Assembly (NCBI GenBank): GCA_015039365.1 | Contig: WION01000255.1 | Location: forward strand, 1 to 64,000 | Source of the DNA: Amanita rubescens | Taxonomy: Eukaryota; Basidiomycota; Agaricomycetes; Agaricales; Amanitaceae | DNA length: 64,000 nt | Direction: 5' to 3' | Shown here: positions 48,242 through 59,696 of the stretch, piece after piece | How positions within the stretch are numbered: the first letter of the stretch is position 1 | Layout: each line of letters begins with the position of its first letter | The notes under the pieces: model-generated | What the model saw: only the letters and a program-made list of their open reading frames with translations | Databases searched by the model: none | What the model was told of the DNA's origin: nothing | Translations under genes and position numbers: made by a program

Positions 48242-49608
48242 TCATCCGCTGCTCATGCTTGCCCTGCTCGACACGTCCGAGCTGCTCCCGAACTTCATCA
48301 TCGCCTCCTGTGCGAACGTAGGTATCTTTCGCCTCCTCAGCGAAGATTGGTGGCGGAAAGATAACATCTTGCCAAGTGGGCCGGTTCCCTTCAGCAACTC
48401 CGATAGCGGCTTCCCCTCTTTCGTTGACCGCCTGGAGGTGGAATACATGCTCTCGGTGCCTTTCGGAGTCCTACCTGTAATACTTTCATCAAAACTCCCC
48501 GCATCATCGTCCTTGCACGATTCGGCGTCTCCTCTCATTTTACCCGCGATTCCTTCCCTCGACCGCGACTCCGCCTGTGCGTTCGCAAGTGAAGCACGAA
48601 GAGCGTTGATCTCTGCATCCTTTTGCTCGAGCCCTCGTTGGGCATTCCCTAGCTGCGCTTCCGTAGCCTCCAGCCTCTCCCGAATGCTATCGTGCGGTTC
48701 TCGTGTCTTGCTCCACGGATCCGCTTTCGAATGCCCCGGAACGTTCAAATGATCCTTCCGGACTCTCGACCAACCCTTCTCCTTCTCTACCGACAGCCAT
48801 TCACTGAAGTCGCTACTTCGACTTGTCACGTCCTCCATCCCTTCCTCCGCACTCGAGCTCACGGCTTCCGTATCGGTTCCAGAGACAGAGACTGCCCTCG
48901 ATCCGTTAAACTGCCCGGAATGTCTCCCAGAGCTTCCCGTCGTACTTTCTGTCTTGGGCATCTCTGTCGGGTTCCTCTCTTCATCCGGAGTATGTTGCAG
49001 GCCCTGTTCCTTAGTTATAGGCAGCGCCTGGGGAGGGTTCTCCCCTTGTCGAAGCTTCCAGATAACCGCGTCGCGCTCATATAGTTGCTGATGAGCCCAC
49101 TCGAGCTTCCGCATCATGTCCACCATCTCTTCGTTTTCTCCGCCAAGGCACGTGGCTTCCTCCGACTCCTATCAATGTCGTCGATATTATAACCAACTCT
49201 CTGAACATCTGGCATAAAAGAACTTACCGATTGGGCCTCCGCACTTTCCCGCGTCTCCCCAAGATGCCTCTGGATTTTCCCGATTGGACATCTTCCCTGT
49301 CCCATAACCTCTTGCAGTTCACCGTCTGATGGGGTCTGTACGTCTTCTCTCGTTCTCTTTGACAGATCTTCCAATTCAGGCACAGGCATGTCGTCGTCTG
49401 AGGCTTCCCGAGCTTCTTCGACCTGCTCTTCCTGCGATTGCGCCTTCGTCGCCGCATTATTCAGCCGCACGAGAGCGGCTTCTTTTTCCGCCATGATGTT
49501 GGGCTGCCCGGATGAACAGCGTCGGCGATACAGCTGTTGGCATAGTAGTATGATAATGCCCAGGACGGCTATGAGGGCACCAAAAATAACGTTGAGATCG
49601 ATGTCCAT
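48242..49608 (-). CDS. CC-B: membrane-anchored coiled-coil protein with conserved tail
   Basis: Exons 49228-49608 and 48242-49168, intron 49169-49227, give 435 residues. The start ATG at 49608 is directly followed by a hydrophobic anchor (VIFGALIAVLGIIILLCQQ, residues ~7-25) and then basic residues (RRR), so the bulk should be cytosolic. Two moderate coiled coils follow (WAHQQLYERDAVIWKLR and LEATEAQLGNAQRGLEQKD). The C-terminal ~90 residues carry the family tail: CKDDDAGSFDES, PLSELLKGTGPLGKML, SFRHQSSLRRRK, FAQEAMMKFGSSSD and a Ser-rich end. The same tail is seen in CC-C and, shortened, in K4. No lesions. No enzyme domain; an adaptor or anchor is the simplest reading. Confidence 0.75.
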
Positions 49609-50710
49609 CGTTAAGCGGTGGTGAATATAACCAAAATGAGCCGAGATACGGAATGTGGAAGGAAATGATTTTTCAGTAAACCTGCTTCGGCAGCTTACAG
49701 GGCTAATATGCAGGGAGGAAGGTAGGACGTGTCGTGTGTCGTGTGTCGTGGTGTGGGTGTGAGTGGACCTTGGTTTAGCTTGACACGCGGCCTCCACACG
49801 CAAGAACACCGGATTATACTTACCACAACACCTCGTGTTGGTCGTTCATTGCGCTTGATTCTATCTGATCAGGATCCACGGCCAATAGATCTAGATCCAG
49901 ATCGCCTACGGCGTTGTACTGTATAAGGAACGAGGATGTCGGATGGGAATCCGGATTGAGAGCGGAATCGTAGCTAGGAAATGTGGAATGGTCATCGGGG
50001 AAAAAGGCCTGGCTGTCATCACTATAACTCGTACCCTTTGTGTCACGCTCAGGTGCTCATGTTGCTGTAGCCATCGTCTCCAGCTCCTTTTCTCCATGAT
50101 GAGGCGCAGTTTGTACATTGATGCAATTTAGGCAATCGATCGGCGACGGTGAATTACAAGGCAATTTCGTGTATTCTTTTTAGTACCCGAGACGCTCAAG
50201 TTTATGTTGATGTCGACATTGAATATCATTGTCATATAGAGGCGTGGCATGCGTCTGGGTCTGGGTCGCGCGGGACAGAATTAAAGTTCTGTTTGTCCGT
50301 ATTGTATTGATGGCATCATGGAATGCACTGCCAGCGTGACACAGCGCTGTCAAACTCCTAGTAGAATCTGCAGATGCCGCCGTTGGCAGATGCCTGCTCG
50401 TGTTCGAGCGATTGAGGAAGCTATCCTGGGCGGTTTTTCTCATTATAATCAGTCGTGGCATCTAGGTCATTCATGTTGTTTCAGGGCATCTCTCAACGGT
50501 CACTTCAATAATATGATGCTGCATAAAAAACACATGAGATGTAATATGCATAGAAATTCATCAGGCTGTGTTGTCGTACGTGCATGCTACATAACCATAC
50601 GTGTGTTGAAACAGTCAAGAGGTAAGAATCAGCGAAAATGATGCGAGGAGAGAAAAGATGATGATATTCAGACCTAGAAAGAAGAGAAAAACCCGCTCTT
50701 CGATTGATAC
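49609..50710 (-). other. Intergenic between CC-C and CC-B
   Basis: No gene. The first ~200 bp is the CC-B 5' leader and promoter, including a TCGTGTGTCGTGTGTCGTGGT run at 49730-49750. The 50.6-50.7 kb part is 3' flank of CC-C. Confidence 0.4.
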
Positions 50711-53542
50711 TCATACGCTTCTCATGCTTGCTCTGCTCGATGTATGCGTAGTGCCACTGCCGAGCTTCATCACAGCCTTCCCGCGCGAAAGCCTGGTATC
50801 TTCTTTTCTTCAGCGACTGACTGGAAGCCAAAAGACAGCGCTTTTCCAAACAACCCAGAATCCTCCAGTACCTCAGATAATGGCCTACCTTGCTTCTCTC
50901 TCTGCCCGCCAGCAGTTGAATACGCGCTACTCGGTCGTATTCCCTCCCTTATACTTTCATCCAAGCTTTCCGTGTCGACGTCCTTGTACGAATTGGCATC
51001 CCTCCCCAGGATTATCAATGAATGCATCCCTCGTCCGCAACCCGGCCTCTGCGTTGGAGAGCGAAGCACTGAAGAGAAGGCAATTTCTTCATCTTTCTGC
51101 GCCAGCGCTAGCTGCGCATCTTCAAGGCGCGCTTGCATATTCTCCAGCCTCTCCTGAACCCCGTCGCGAGATTCCTGCATCTCGTTCAACCCATTTCGAA
51201 GCTCTTGCGTTTGATCTGCCAGTTGCTGCGAAATGCGTTGGATCACCAGATCCGAACGGTTTTTCTCTTCCTTATGGATCCTCTGAAGATTCATCCAATC
51301 CTGCTCCCGAATCCTCACCTGCTCCTTCTGGATTGACAACCACTGATCGAGCTGGCTGTTACGACCGGTCAGGTCCTCCAGCTCTTTCTTTAACCTCGAG
51401 CTCATGGCTTCCATATCTTTGCCCAAGGCAGGAAACTGCGTCGTCATGCATAGAATGGAATTCAGGCCAACTGATTCTTCAAACTCTGGATCTCCTCCTC
51501 CCGGCCGCTCTCTCTGTGATGTAGAAGCTCTCCGCGAAGCTCGGCGACCTCTTCATCCCTTTCCTTCAACGCTTGTTGGGTGCTCTCGAGATGCGTCGTC
51601 GTGACTCCCATCCTCCCCTTGAGGCCATCATGTGAATGCCGTAGCTTCTTCAGTTCCTCCTGCAGCGCCTTCATTTCCGTCAATTGGCTCGTCGCTGCAT
51701 TCAGGGCACGTTGAAGATCCGCCTCTCGCATGCTCGCGTGATCCTTCTCCGTCGACAGTTGTGCACTCAACTCGTCATCGCGTTTCCTCAAATCTGCCAT
51801 CCTATCCTCGAAATCGACGTAAGCCTCCCGCCGCTCGGTCAGCTGGATCTTCAGATCCTGAATTTCTTTAACGTGTTCTTGCTTGTCGCGATCCAAACTG
51901 ATCCCTTTCCGCCCGAAGATCTCCGCATGTCCTCTTCAAATCGGCTATGACGCTTTCAAGATGAACAACCGAGTCCTGCAACCCGACCACAGTCTGGTTC
52001 TCGGTGCGCAAGTCCTCCTTGGCATTTCCGAACGACAAGCGTAAAGCCTGAACTATCTTCGTTTGCTTGACGCGTTTCTTCTCTCGATTCGGAGAGCTCC
52101 GTCACCATCGACGCTAGCTCTTCCTGCGCTGACTCGAATCGCTTTTTCCATTGGTCCGCCTGACTTCTCAAGGCGTCCACCATCCTTTCTTGCTCCATGA
52201 TCTCACGACGATCATGCTTCAAAGTCGTTATCTCGCCCTGCAATTGCACATTCTCCATCCTCAGTTTTTCCAACTCCGAGCCACTTTGTTCGTCAAACAC
52301 CCCAATACGGCTGCCGAAACCTTCCGGCGTATCTTTTATCTTGGTCTCCAATTCACTTGGTGTTTCTCGTAGAGCCTGATCTGCATTCGTACGATCCACT
52401 TCTTGACGGAGCCCCCAAATAACTGCGTCGCGAGCATATAGCTGCTGATGGATCCGCTCGAGCTCCCTCATCTTTTCCGGCAACTCTTCCATTTCACATC
52501 CCAACATTGCCGCATCCTCTGCCCCCTTGGGAGAAATTCCGGAATCGTAACCGGCCCTCTTCTCCGAGTTCACTATACAGAGCTTCCATCAACTCCAATC
52601 TATGCTCATACATTGCGGTCTGCCTCTTCGATTCCGCTAATTCCCGCTCCAGGTCGACTGTGACTTGATCCTTAGTCTGGGCCTTCAGCTGAAGCGTGGT
52701 CGAGTGACTTTCGCAGTGTGAGAATCAAGGAAGTCTGACGTTTGATTTCGAGCTCGACCGATTCCAGTTCTGCACCAATCCGTTTATTGGATATTTCCTG
52801 TGTATCGGATACGTTCCTGAGCTCGGTCTTTAGCCCTTCTGCTGTTACCTCCACGGTCTGAGTAATCTTTCGGACCGCCTCGCCGTCTTCTTCCATCCGC
52901 ACTGGGAGGAAGTTGCCGCACGTGCAGATGTCTAGCGGTCGGCGGAGGAGCCCCAGGTCCTCCTCGTCAGCCATTGCCTCTTGGAACCATACCGACTCGT
53001 CCAGGTCTCTCGTCAGGCTGTTCCCTCCGCCACGCCTGTTCTGCCCTCCCAGATATAACCCGACTTTCTTCAGCCACCATCCTGTCTCCGTCCTCATCGT
53101 CTACTGGGATTATCCTGCTTCCCCATTCATCATCTAGCGTCGCATAACGCAGCCTTAAATGTGCGTCGACGCTCTGTATATTTCCTCTTAACCACAAAAA
53201 ATCTCTCTGCCTCGCCCTTTCTCGGGGCCCCACCAGATCTCCGACGAAGGTAACCCGCTTTTTCTTTCTCGTTGCGTACGATACACCTTCCGAGTTGAAC
53301 GGAGCTGGCGTTCCTTCCGTCTGTATATCCTGCTGGGTTTCTTTAACCTGCTTCTTCAGCGCAGACCGAATAATCTTCGTCGTATGCGGTTTCTCTCGAA
53401 CGGCATTTCCTTCTCCGATAGGAACGGAGAAGGAGAGGGGCGAGGATGACCGGCCCAACTGCTCGCGGAATATTATGATGCCGAAAATAGATGTAAGGAT
53501 GCCGGCGACGGCGATGGGTGCTACGCTGTATCCGTTATTCAT
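50711..53542 (-). pseudogene. CC-C: broken membrane-anchored coiled-coil gene
   Basis: The start ATG at 53542 is followed by an anchor (IAVAGILTSIFGIIIFREQL) like that of CC-E. Coiled-coil segments then appear in successive different frames: 53097-52672, about 52680-52560 (VTVDLERELAESKRQT), 52573-52100, about 52090-51890 (FGNAKEDLRTENQT), 51896-51462, and 51447-50770. The last contains the family tail (TESLDESIREG, PLSEVLEDSGLFGKAL). After EKKIP two single-base insertions separate it from the ending AVMKLGSGTTH...SSRASMRSV (TGA at 50711), which matches CC-B. At least five frame changes are not explained by introns. Intact it would be about 900 residues. Either a pseudogene or a badly assembled region. 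Confidence 0.7.
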
Positions 53543-55292
53543 GGATGAGCGGTACCAAGGCAAATAGCCGGGAGAGAGCGAGAGGAAGAGGATGGAGAGA
53601 AATGCCGGTTTGACGCCCTAAGCCCACCGGGGAGCAAGGTTAATAGGAGTTGGCAACGCAATGGCGTGTGCGGTGTGGGTACGTTCTGTGCTATATTGAA
53701 CTCACCCTACCCGGAGGCCTCATGTCTGTTCGGTTCAAGGACACCGCACATCATATTGTAATACTCCTCATGTTCACAATTCGTTGTGCCTAGATCTAGT
53801 GCCAGTTTATTATAGAACTAGACGGAGATTATGCGTAGGACAATTGCGGCGAGTCTTGTCGTGTAATTCCTCTTTGCACAATATCTTAAAACAAAAGTAC
53901 CCAGCCAGACGTATGTTGCTGAGACACAGAACGTTACGGAATACGTATGTTTATTATCATTGTATCATTCTAACTTTAGGCCCATTAGAAGCATTGAGGG
54001 AGGCGAGAGTCCCGAAGCGAGAAATGGAATAACCCACATACGGTAATTTCAATGGGAGCCGAATAACTAGTAAGCTCTATATTACTTGTCCGAACTTGGC
54101 TTCCTTTAGCCGGGGATACATGACAACCCTGTCGACACCCTGACGCGATTGAAACTATAAAAATTTAGAGGGCCTGCAACAACGCCAGTAAGAGTGTCGT
54201 ACGTGGCAGAGGATAACAGCAGGAGCATCGTTTATGTTGCGAGCCTGGGCCGGTACGTTTCCACGATGTTCCCAGCCGGACGAAGGTATCATCAGCAACT
54301 TATAGACAGAATACCTTCAAGTTCTATCACACTGTGCGCGCACAAGCTGTCAGGTCACCGTCAGTGACTTGTGACGAGACTACGAATTGAATGAAACTCT
54401 TCATGGGAACGGCGCCGAAGCAGGCAAGGTAACTACAGCCGTGAGGATGAGCGTGGAAAGCCCAACTCATTCCTCGGACACCCGGGAACGAACTTGATGG
54501 TGGCGGCTGGGTTGGAGGAAATAACAATAGTTCGGATGCACATTGAATATATTCGGTTATCACTGTGGCGCGCTGAGCTCCATCCAAAGGTAAAGGTGAA
54601 GGTGATGTTAATCAGAGTGCACCATATCGGGGACGCAGTGAGAACATCTTTGGAGGATTGTTACAAAAGCGTCTAGGTAAATCCCAAATCCATGCGGAGG
54701 ACAGAGGCAATCCAAAAAGCTGAACATTCTCTTTCTCTTCACACTGTAGAGGGTCCTTGTAATCCAGGAATCAAGGAGAGTCGTCGCTCACCTAGTCTGA
54801 CTCGGGAAGCGGAAGCGAATTGCACCGTCAGATGCTTTTTCCGATTTTGACGGGAGCTCAGGCTGGCGTGACTAATCAAGGAGATAGTGAAAGCAGTCGG
54901 CGGATCCGCCAAGTCATGATCTAAGCAGACGAGGTGCTATAGTAGTGCCGAGAATCTGTTTATTGTTAGTCAGGGTGATGGCCTTACAGGAGGCATTGCC
55001 ATATTGCACTCTCTGATCGAGCCCTGCTTCTGATTTTCATCGCCGTAAACATGATGGTCAATGGCACGAGTTCCAGGTTATCAATCTTGGAAGTACAACA
55101 ACTGCTATCGAGCCAGCTCAACAACATCGATCTCCGAAATGCATGCTATACTATTGGGCGCTCTCATCCTGAAGATGCTTTACTTTTCATTTTCCCAGAG
55201 GCGTGCTTGGCGTGCCCGGGTATCTTTTCCATGTAAAATTGGTCGTCTGTGTGATAAATCCTGATCACTTTGGCCTGCGAAATGTCCACCGC
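53543..55292 (-). other. Intergenic, 1.7 kb
   Basis: No supported gene. Open stretches on both strands lack family signal. Confidence 0.4.
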
Positions 55293-55833
55293 TTATGAGG
55301 CACTTGGACTTTCAAATATTAGCATAGTGCTGACCTTTGATCCTTGTCCTCGACGCCAAGTGCCAATCAATTCATGTCCAATGGGGTCATCGGTGGTCGC
55401 CGTATACACGCTGAGTCGATCAGTAATATGCCCTGCTGCGTTAGTTGCTCGAGCATAAAGTAGATTGCTTGCCCCGATTTCAAAAGTGAGACTCGTCGCT
55501 TGCTGTTAAGTATAAGGGATAAATGCTGATATTTAGATTAAAAACGTCAGTATCCACCTGGTTTTCCTGCCAAATACGTTGTCAGATCATGAGTTTTGTT
55601 TAAAAAAAACTACTGACCAAATAGTCCGACCATCCGTCCCGAATCCAAGTTCCACCAAGTAGATACGTGACCTGGTTTGAAAGGGGTTCACCCTTCGCAA
55701 GCGATTCGCCCTTCTTCTCAACCGACTCGCCCTTCTTCTCAACTGGATTGTCATTTGCCAGCCCAGAACGCCCTGGAGCTGCTACCACGAAAGCGGGGAG
55801 CAGGAAGAAAAGCAACGCGTATAAGAATAACAT
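55293..55833 (-). CDS. Small secreted protein with KKGES repeats
   Basis: Three exons, 55618-55833, 55546-55566 and 55293-55502, give 148 residues. A strong signal peptide opens the protein (MLFLYALLFFLLPAFVVAAP). Then come short lysine/glutamate repeats (VEKKGES twice, then LAKGE) and a C-terminal domain of about 90 residues (TSLTFEIGASNLLYARATNA, HELIGTWRRGQGSK) that looks beta-rich. The 43- and 51-nt introns have good GT-AG signals and keep phase. No cysteines are visible in the mature part, and the family is unknown. The lysine pairs in the repeats could be Kex2-type processing sites; this is inference. The stop at 55293 could be skipped by a 35-nt intron, so the C-terminus is less certain. 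Confidence 0.55.
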
Positions 55834-56576
55834 GGTTTTAGAACTTGATAGACGATGTTGAATGGGTGGCTGATGTGCCTTTTAGAAATGGAGACCAGCT
55901 CTCGATGTATGTGGCCCGCCGCCTGAGGACCTGAAGATTTTATAGCTGGACGTTGGAGTTCGGCAATCACTACGATGCTGGGCCAATCATGCACATCTGC
56001 GGCCAGGAATCGAACTGGTGACGTGGTGATGTGGCGGCGTTCAACAACTCGAGGAACTCGATTAGATGGCTTCTGTGCCAACTTTCGTCCATGCTCGCTA
56101 TTCTTTGGGCGGCTAATAGTAGTCGCTGGTGCTACTTCCAAAATGTGAACATCGATATCTTCGCTTTCTTCCAGTTTCCACGGTCGTGACCGTCGTCCAG
56201 GCGACACATAGCCATGCACATTGCACTGGCGCGCCATCAGAATCAGATGCATCACGAGAGGCAGACAGCAACAACCACTTACTTCAGCCTGTCCAACTAG
56301 CGCGCCGCTGTCACCACCAAGTTGCATGCCCATTGAAGACATCGAGCAGGGATATAAAAGCAGAGCGTATATGTGGTGGTTGTGTTCTGCCGCCTCGGCT
56401 ATCAGCTAATAATCGAACAAGTCCAAAGCATCAAAGCCAACGATTTCAACATCTCCCGACATCCCCTTTGTGCATTACACTACGTTCCAAATTGCAAATA
56501 TCATTGCTTCGTGTGTTTAATCATAGCAAAATAAAGAAAGAAATTCCAACTAGTATCAGACGCATCATCAATCCGT
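55834..56576 (-). other. Intergenic: promoter of the secreted protein and 3' flank of CC-D
   Basis: A 186-residue open frame on the minus strand (55782-56342) overlaps the secreted gene start and has no family signal; not called. Confidence 0.4.
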
Positions 56577-59500
56577 TTACTCCACCCCACTGGCACTCGA
56601 ACCATTCCCCATCTTCATGATGTCTTGAGCGACAGAGTAGAAGGTTTTCCTCTTCTGCTGTGGCGCCCTGCGAGGAAAGAAGGTTTTTGAGAAGATTCCC
56701 GTGCTATCCAACAACGTTGTCATTTTTCCAGCACTGTTACTGCGTATGCTCTCGGGTCGACCCTCAGGTGGCGGTGTCGAAGCGTCCGTCCTGTCGGGTT
56801 CGTCAACGAGTGTTTGGGAAGTTGTAGACGGAGACTGAGTGTTCTGCGCAGCAGCTCGTAATGTCTTTATTTCATCGTTAAGCTTGGCGATAGATTTGTC
56901 TTTCTCCCCGATGATGGCCTGATTGGACTCGATTTCTGCCGTCTTTTCGGATAGTGTGCGCTTCACTTCTTCAAACTCGCTCGTGACGCTTTGGAGTTTC
57001 TCCTGAGTCTGATGCTGAAGCTCTTCAGCTTTGCTCAACGCGTCATGCGCCGCCTGCGACTCGGTGAGTTTCTTCGCCAACTCCCCCCGCAGTTTCGAAG
57101 TCTCGTCGTCCTTTGACCGGTGGATTGCTAACTCCTCCGCCCCACGAGCTTGCACGTCTTCCCTCATCTGTTCAAGCTGCTGCTCGAGTGTGGAATTAGC
57201 CATTTGCAGACGGGCTACCTCCTCAGAGAGTTTGTTGTCCCTGTCCTTGGTCCGCTCCATCTCCAGGCGTAATTCCTCAGTCACCGTCTCATAAGACTCC
57301 TTCACCTCGGCAAGGTCCTCCTCGAGCGTTTTGATTTCCTCTATTTGGTTCTTCACCGTCTCCTGCATCTCCGCCGACTGGCTGATCAACATTTCTTTGT
57401 GAGCCTTTATCTCTTCCAACATGCTCTGCGAGTGCTGCATTGACGAGGTCAAAGAACGTATGGCCTCCATCTTCTGGGCTATATCACCGTGTGCGTCGTC
57501 AAGCAGGCCCTGCAGCTCGTCATGCGCAGCACTCGTCGAGTCGAGGGTTCCCCTGATTTCGTCTCTCTCCTTCTCCATCACCATCTGCGTCTCCGCCGAC
57601 TGTCGGACCAGCATCTCATTCCGCTTCTCTAGCTCTTCCACAACGGTTTGCAAGTGTTGCGATGACGACGTCAAAGAGCGCACGGTCTCAGTCTTTTGCG
57701 ATACGTCATCATGCGCGTCATCAAGGAGGTTTTGAAGCTCGTAACGCTCATCCATCGCCGCCTCGAGGGCCTTTTTCGTCTCCTCCAACTCGTGTCCTCG
57801 CGTGAACACCATTTCCTGTGTCTCCTCGTACTGCCCCTGTAGCGTCTCGATCCTCTGTTCCAGCAACTCTGCCTCCGCTGCGTCCTGCCTTACAGTCTCC
57901 TCGAAATCAGAACACTTCTCGTGCGAATCCTGTAATTGCAACTTCAACTGCAGGACCTCATCGGTTAATTTTGTCGCGTTCTCGTCGGCTTTGAGCAATG
58001 AAAGTTCAATAGAGCCGTGGTCGCTCCTAAGCGAGCTGAGTTCCTGACGAAGCTTGGTAACATCATCACGCATGCCCTCGGACTCTTTCTGTGTGTTCAC
58101 GAGCTCGAGTCCTCTTTCCTCAGAAAGGATCGTGACCTGGATGAGTCGCCCCTTCGTGTCCGTCAATTCTCTCTCCAACGTCTTGGCGTCCTCGGTCTGT
58201 TTGTTCAGGCGAGTCTCCAGCTCAGCCTGTCGAGAAAGCGACGCCTGAAGCTCCTTCTCCCTCTTCCTCTGTTTATCCACCGCTTCCTTGAGTTGGTTCC
58301 TCAATTCCTTCACGGCGTCGTCCTTTGCCTTTCCTTCCGAGCGCGCACGTTCCAGGTTCTGGCGAAGCGCCGTCATCTGCGAGGCCTGTTTCTTCATCTC
58401 CCCCCGAGCACCCCCAAGATCGTCCGCCGCCTTCTTCTCCGTCCTTGCTAGCGATGTCGTGAGCCTCTGAAGCTCAGCATACATTGACTCCGACTCCGCC
58501 GTCTGGCCCTTGATCTTCTGTTCGAGAGCGCTGTTTTGATTGCGCATCACTTCCAGGCTGGACGATTGCCTATCGAGTTCCTGCCGCAACATTGCCAACG
58601 AGCTATCTCGGACATCAAGCTCGTTGTGGGAAACGCTGAGTGAACCGTGGAGGAGATTAATCTCTCTGTCTTTCCGCTCAGACTCTCCAAGCGCGACGGA
58701 AAGTGCTTGCTCTCGTTCGCTGAGTGCCACCAGCATTCGATCCAGCTCCGTGTTATTGCTTTCCAACTGTCCCTCGAGAGCCCTCTGCGTCTCCACGTGT
58801 TCCTCCCTCGCGCGGTGCAGCATATCGTAACGAGCCTCCCAATCCGCCAAGGTATTCTCCATTTCGGTCTCCTGCTCCTCCAACTGTGCCGCCAACCGCT
58901 GCTGAGATTCGGCCATCTCCTCTTCCCTCCTCCTCGACTCGTCCAACTCGCGCTTGAGGCTTTCCAACTGATCCGACAACTGGCCACCCGTCTTCCTGAA
59001 CATCTCCTCCGCCTTCGATACCTCCCCATCTTTCGTAATAGTGTGTCCGCGCTCCTCCTCTATGACCTTTATTAAAGACGCAATACGCTCGTCGCGAGAG
59101 CGCAAAGAATCTCTAACATCCTGGACTTCATGCTGAAGAGAAACAATCTCCTCATCCTTGACGTTGAGCGTTATGCGGAAGTTGTCGATCTCGGTGCGGA
59201 AGGTGTAAAGCTGATTATCGCGATTTTGGACGTCGTCCCTGAAACCCATGATTTCGCCCTGTAATGAAGCGAGGCGGTCCTCCCTGAGCCTGATGTTGTC
59301 CTTCGTGTCCTGCACTTCGGATCGTAACTGGGCTAGTTCGGTGTCTCTCGAGTGGATGTCGCGATTTACAGTGGCAATGTCGCGCTCGAGTTCCGCAATC
59401 TTTGATCCCTTGGCCTCGATGTCGTCCTTGTCCTTCTGTATGTCGGTTCTGAGGCGAAGGATCTCTAAATCCTTTTGCAAGACCAATTTTTTGAGTTGGT

Positions 59501-59696
59501 TATTCTCGGACAAGGGGACGAGAGTTCGTTTGAGAACAGGCTCGAGGATGCCGTTCGCAATGCGGACTAAGAAACTCGACATGGAACGGAGTAATGTTGA
59601 TTCCTGCTTGTTTTGCAGGTTATTGGCGGAGGAAGCAGGTAGGGGGAGTAACTCCACGCTAGTGTTGGGGACGGTAGATGAGTGAGCCATGGCCAT
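56577..59696 (-). CDS. CC-D: long coiled-coil protein, single exon
   Basis: A single uninterrupted frame of 1039 residues from ATG 59696 (MAMAHSSTVP). After ~30 residues an amphipathic segment (FLVRIANGILEPVLKRTLV) leads into coiled coil that fills residues ~70-940, with heptads rich in Lys, Glu, Arg and Leu. Residues 940-1039 are a proline/serine-rich linker (STPPPEGRPES) and the family C-terminus LLDSTGIFSKTFFPRR, then KRKTFYSVAQDIMKMGNGSS, which matches CC-B LLKGTGPLGKMLSFRH and FAQEAMMKFGSSS. It contains one copy of the unit that is tripled in CC-A. No transmembrane helix or catalytic domain. It is the best-preserved long member and the natural reference. A cytoskeletal or scaffold-like role is inferred from shape only. 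Confidence 0.8.
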   Translation of the reverse strand: MAMAHSSTVPNTSVELLPLPASSANNLQNKQESTLLRSMSSFLVRIANGILEPVLKRTLVPLSENNQLKKLVLQKDLEILRLRTDIQKDKDDIEAKGSKIAELERDIATVNRDIHSRDTELAQLRSEVQDTKDNIRLREDRLASLQGEIMGFRDDVQNRDNQLYTFRTEIDNFRITLNVKDEEIVSLQHEVQDVRDSLRSRDERIASLIKVIEEERGHTITKDGEVSKAEEMFRKTGGQLSDQLESLKRELDESRRREEEMAESQQRLAAQLEEQETEMENTLADWEARYDMLHRAREEHVETQRALEGQLESNNTELDRMLVALSEREQALSVALGESERKDREINLLHGSLSVSHNELDVRDSSLAMLRQELDRQSSSLEVMRNQNSALEQKIKGQTAESESMYAELQRLTTSLARTEKKAADDLGGARGEMKKQASQMTALRQNLERARSEGKAKDDAVKELRNQLKEAVDKQRKREKELQASLSRQAELETRLNKQTEDAKTLERELTDTKGRLIQVTILSEERGLELVNTQKESEGMRDDVTKLRQELSSLRSDHGSIELSLLKADENATKLTDEVLQLKLQLQDSHEKCSDFEETVRQDAAEAELLEQRIETLQGQYEETQEMVFTRGHELEETKKALEAAMDERYELQNLLDDAHDDVSQKTETVRSLTSSSQHLQTVVEELEKRNEMLVRQSAETQMVMEKERDEIRGTLDSTSAAHDELQGLLDDAHGDIAQKMEAIRSLTSSMQHSQSMLEEIKAHKEMLISQSAEMQETVKNQIEEIKTLEEDLAEVKESYETVTEELRLEMERTKDRDNKLSEEVARLQMANSTLEQQLEQMREDVQARGAEELAIHRSKDDETSKLRGELAKKLTESQAAHDALSKAEELQHQTQEKLQSVTSEFEEVKRTLSEKTAEIESNQAIIGEKDKSIAKLNDEIKTLRAAAQNTQSPSTTSQTLVDEPDRTDASTPPPEGRPESIRSNSAGKMTTLLDSTGIFSKTFFPRRAPQQKRKTFYSVAQDIMKMGNGSSASGVE

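Noticed and set aside
55782..56342. 186-codon minus-strand frame upstream of the secreted protein
   Set aside because: No start context or homology; it overlaps the signal-peptide exon in another frame.
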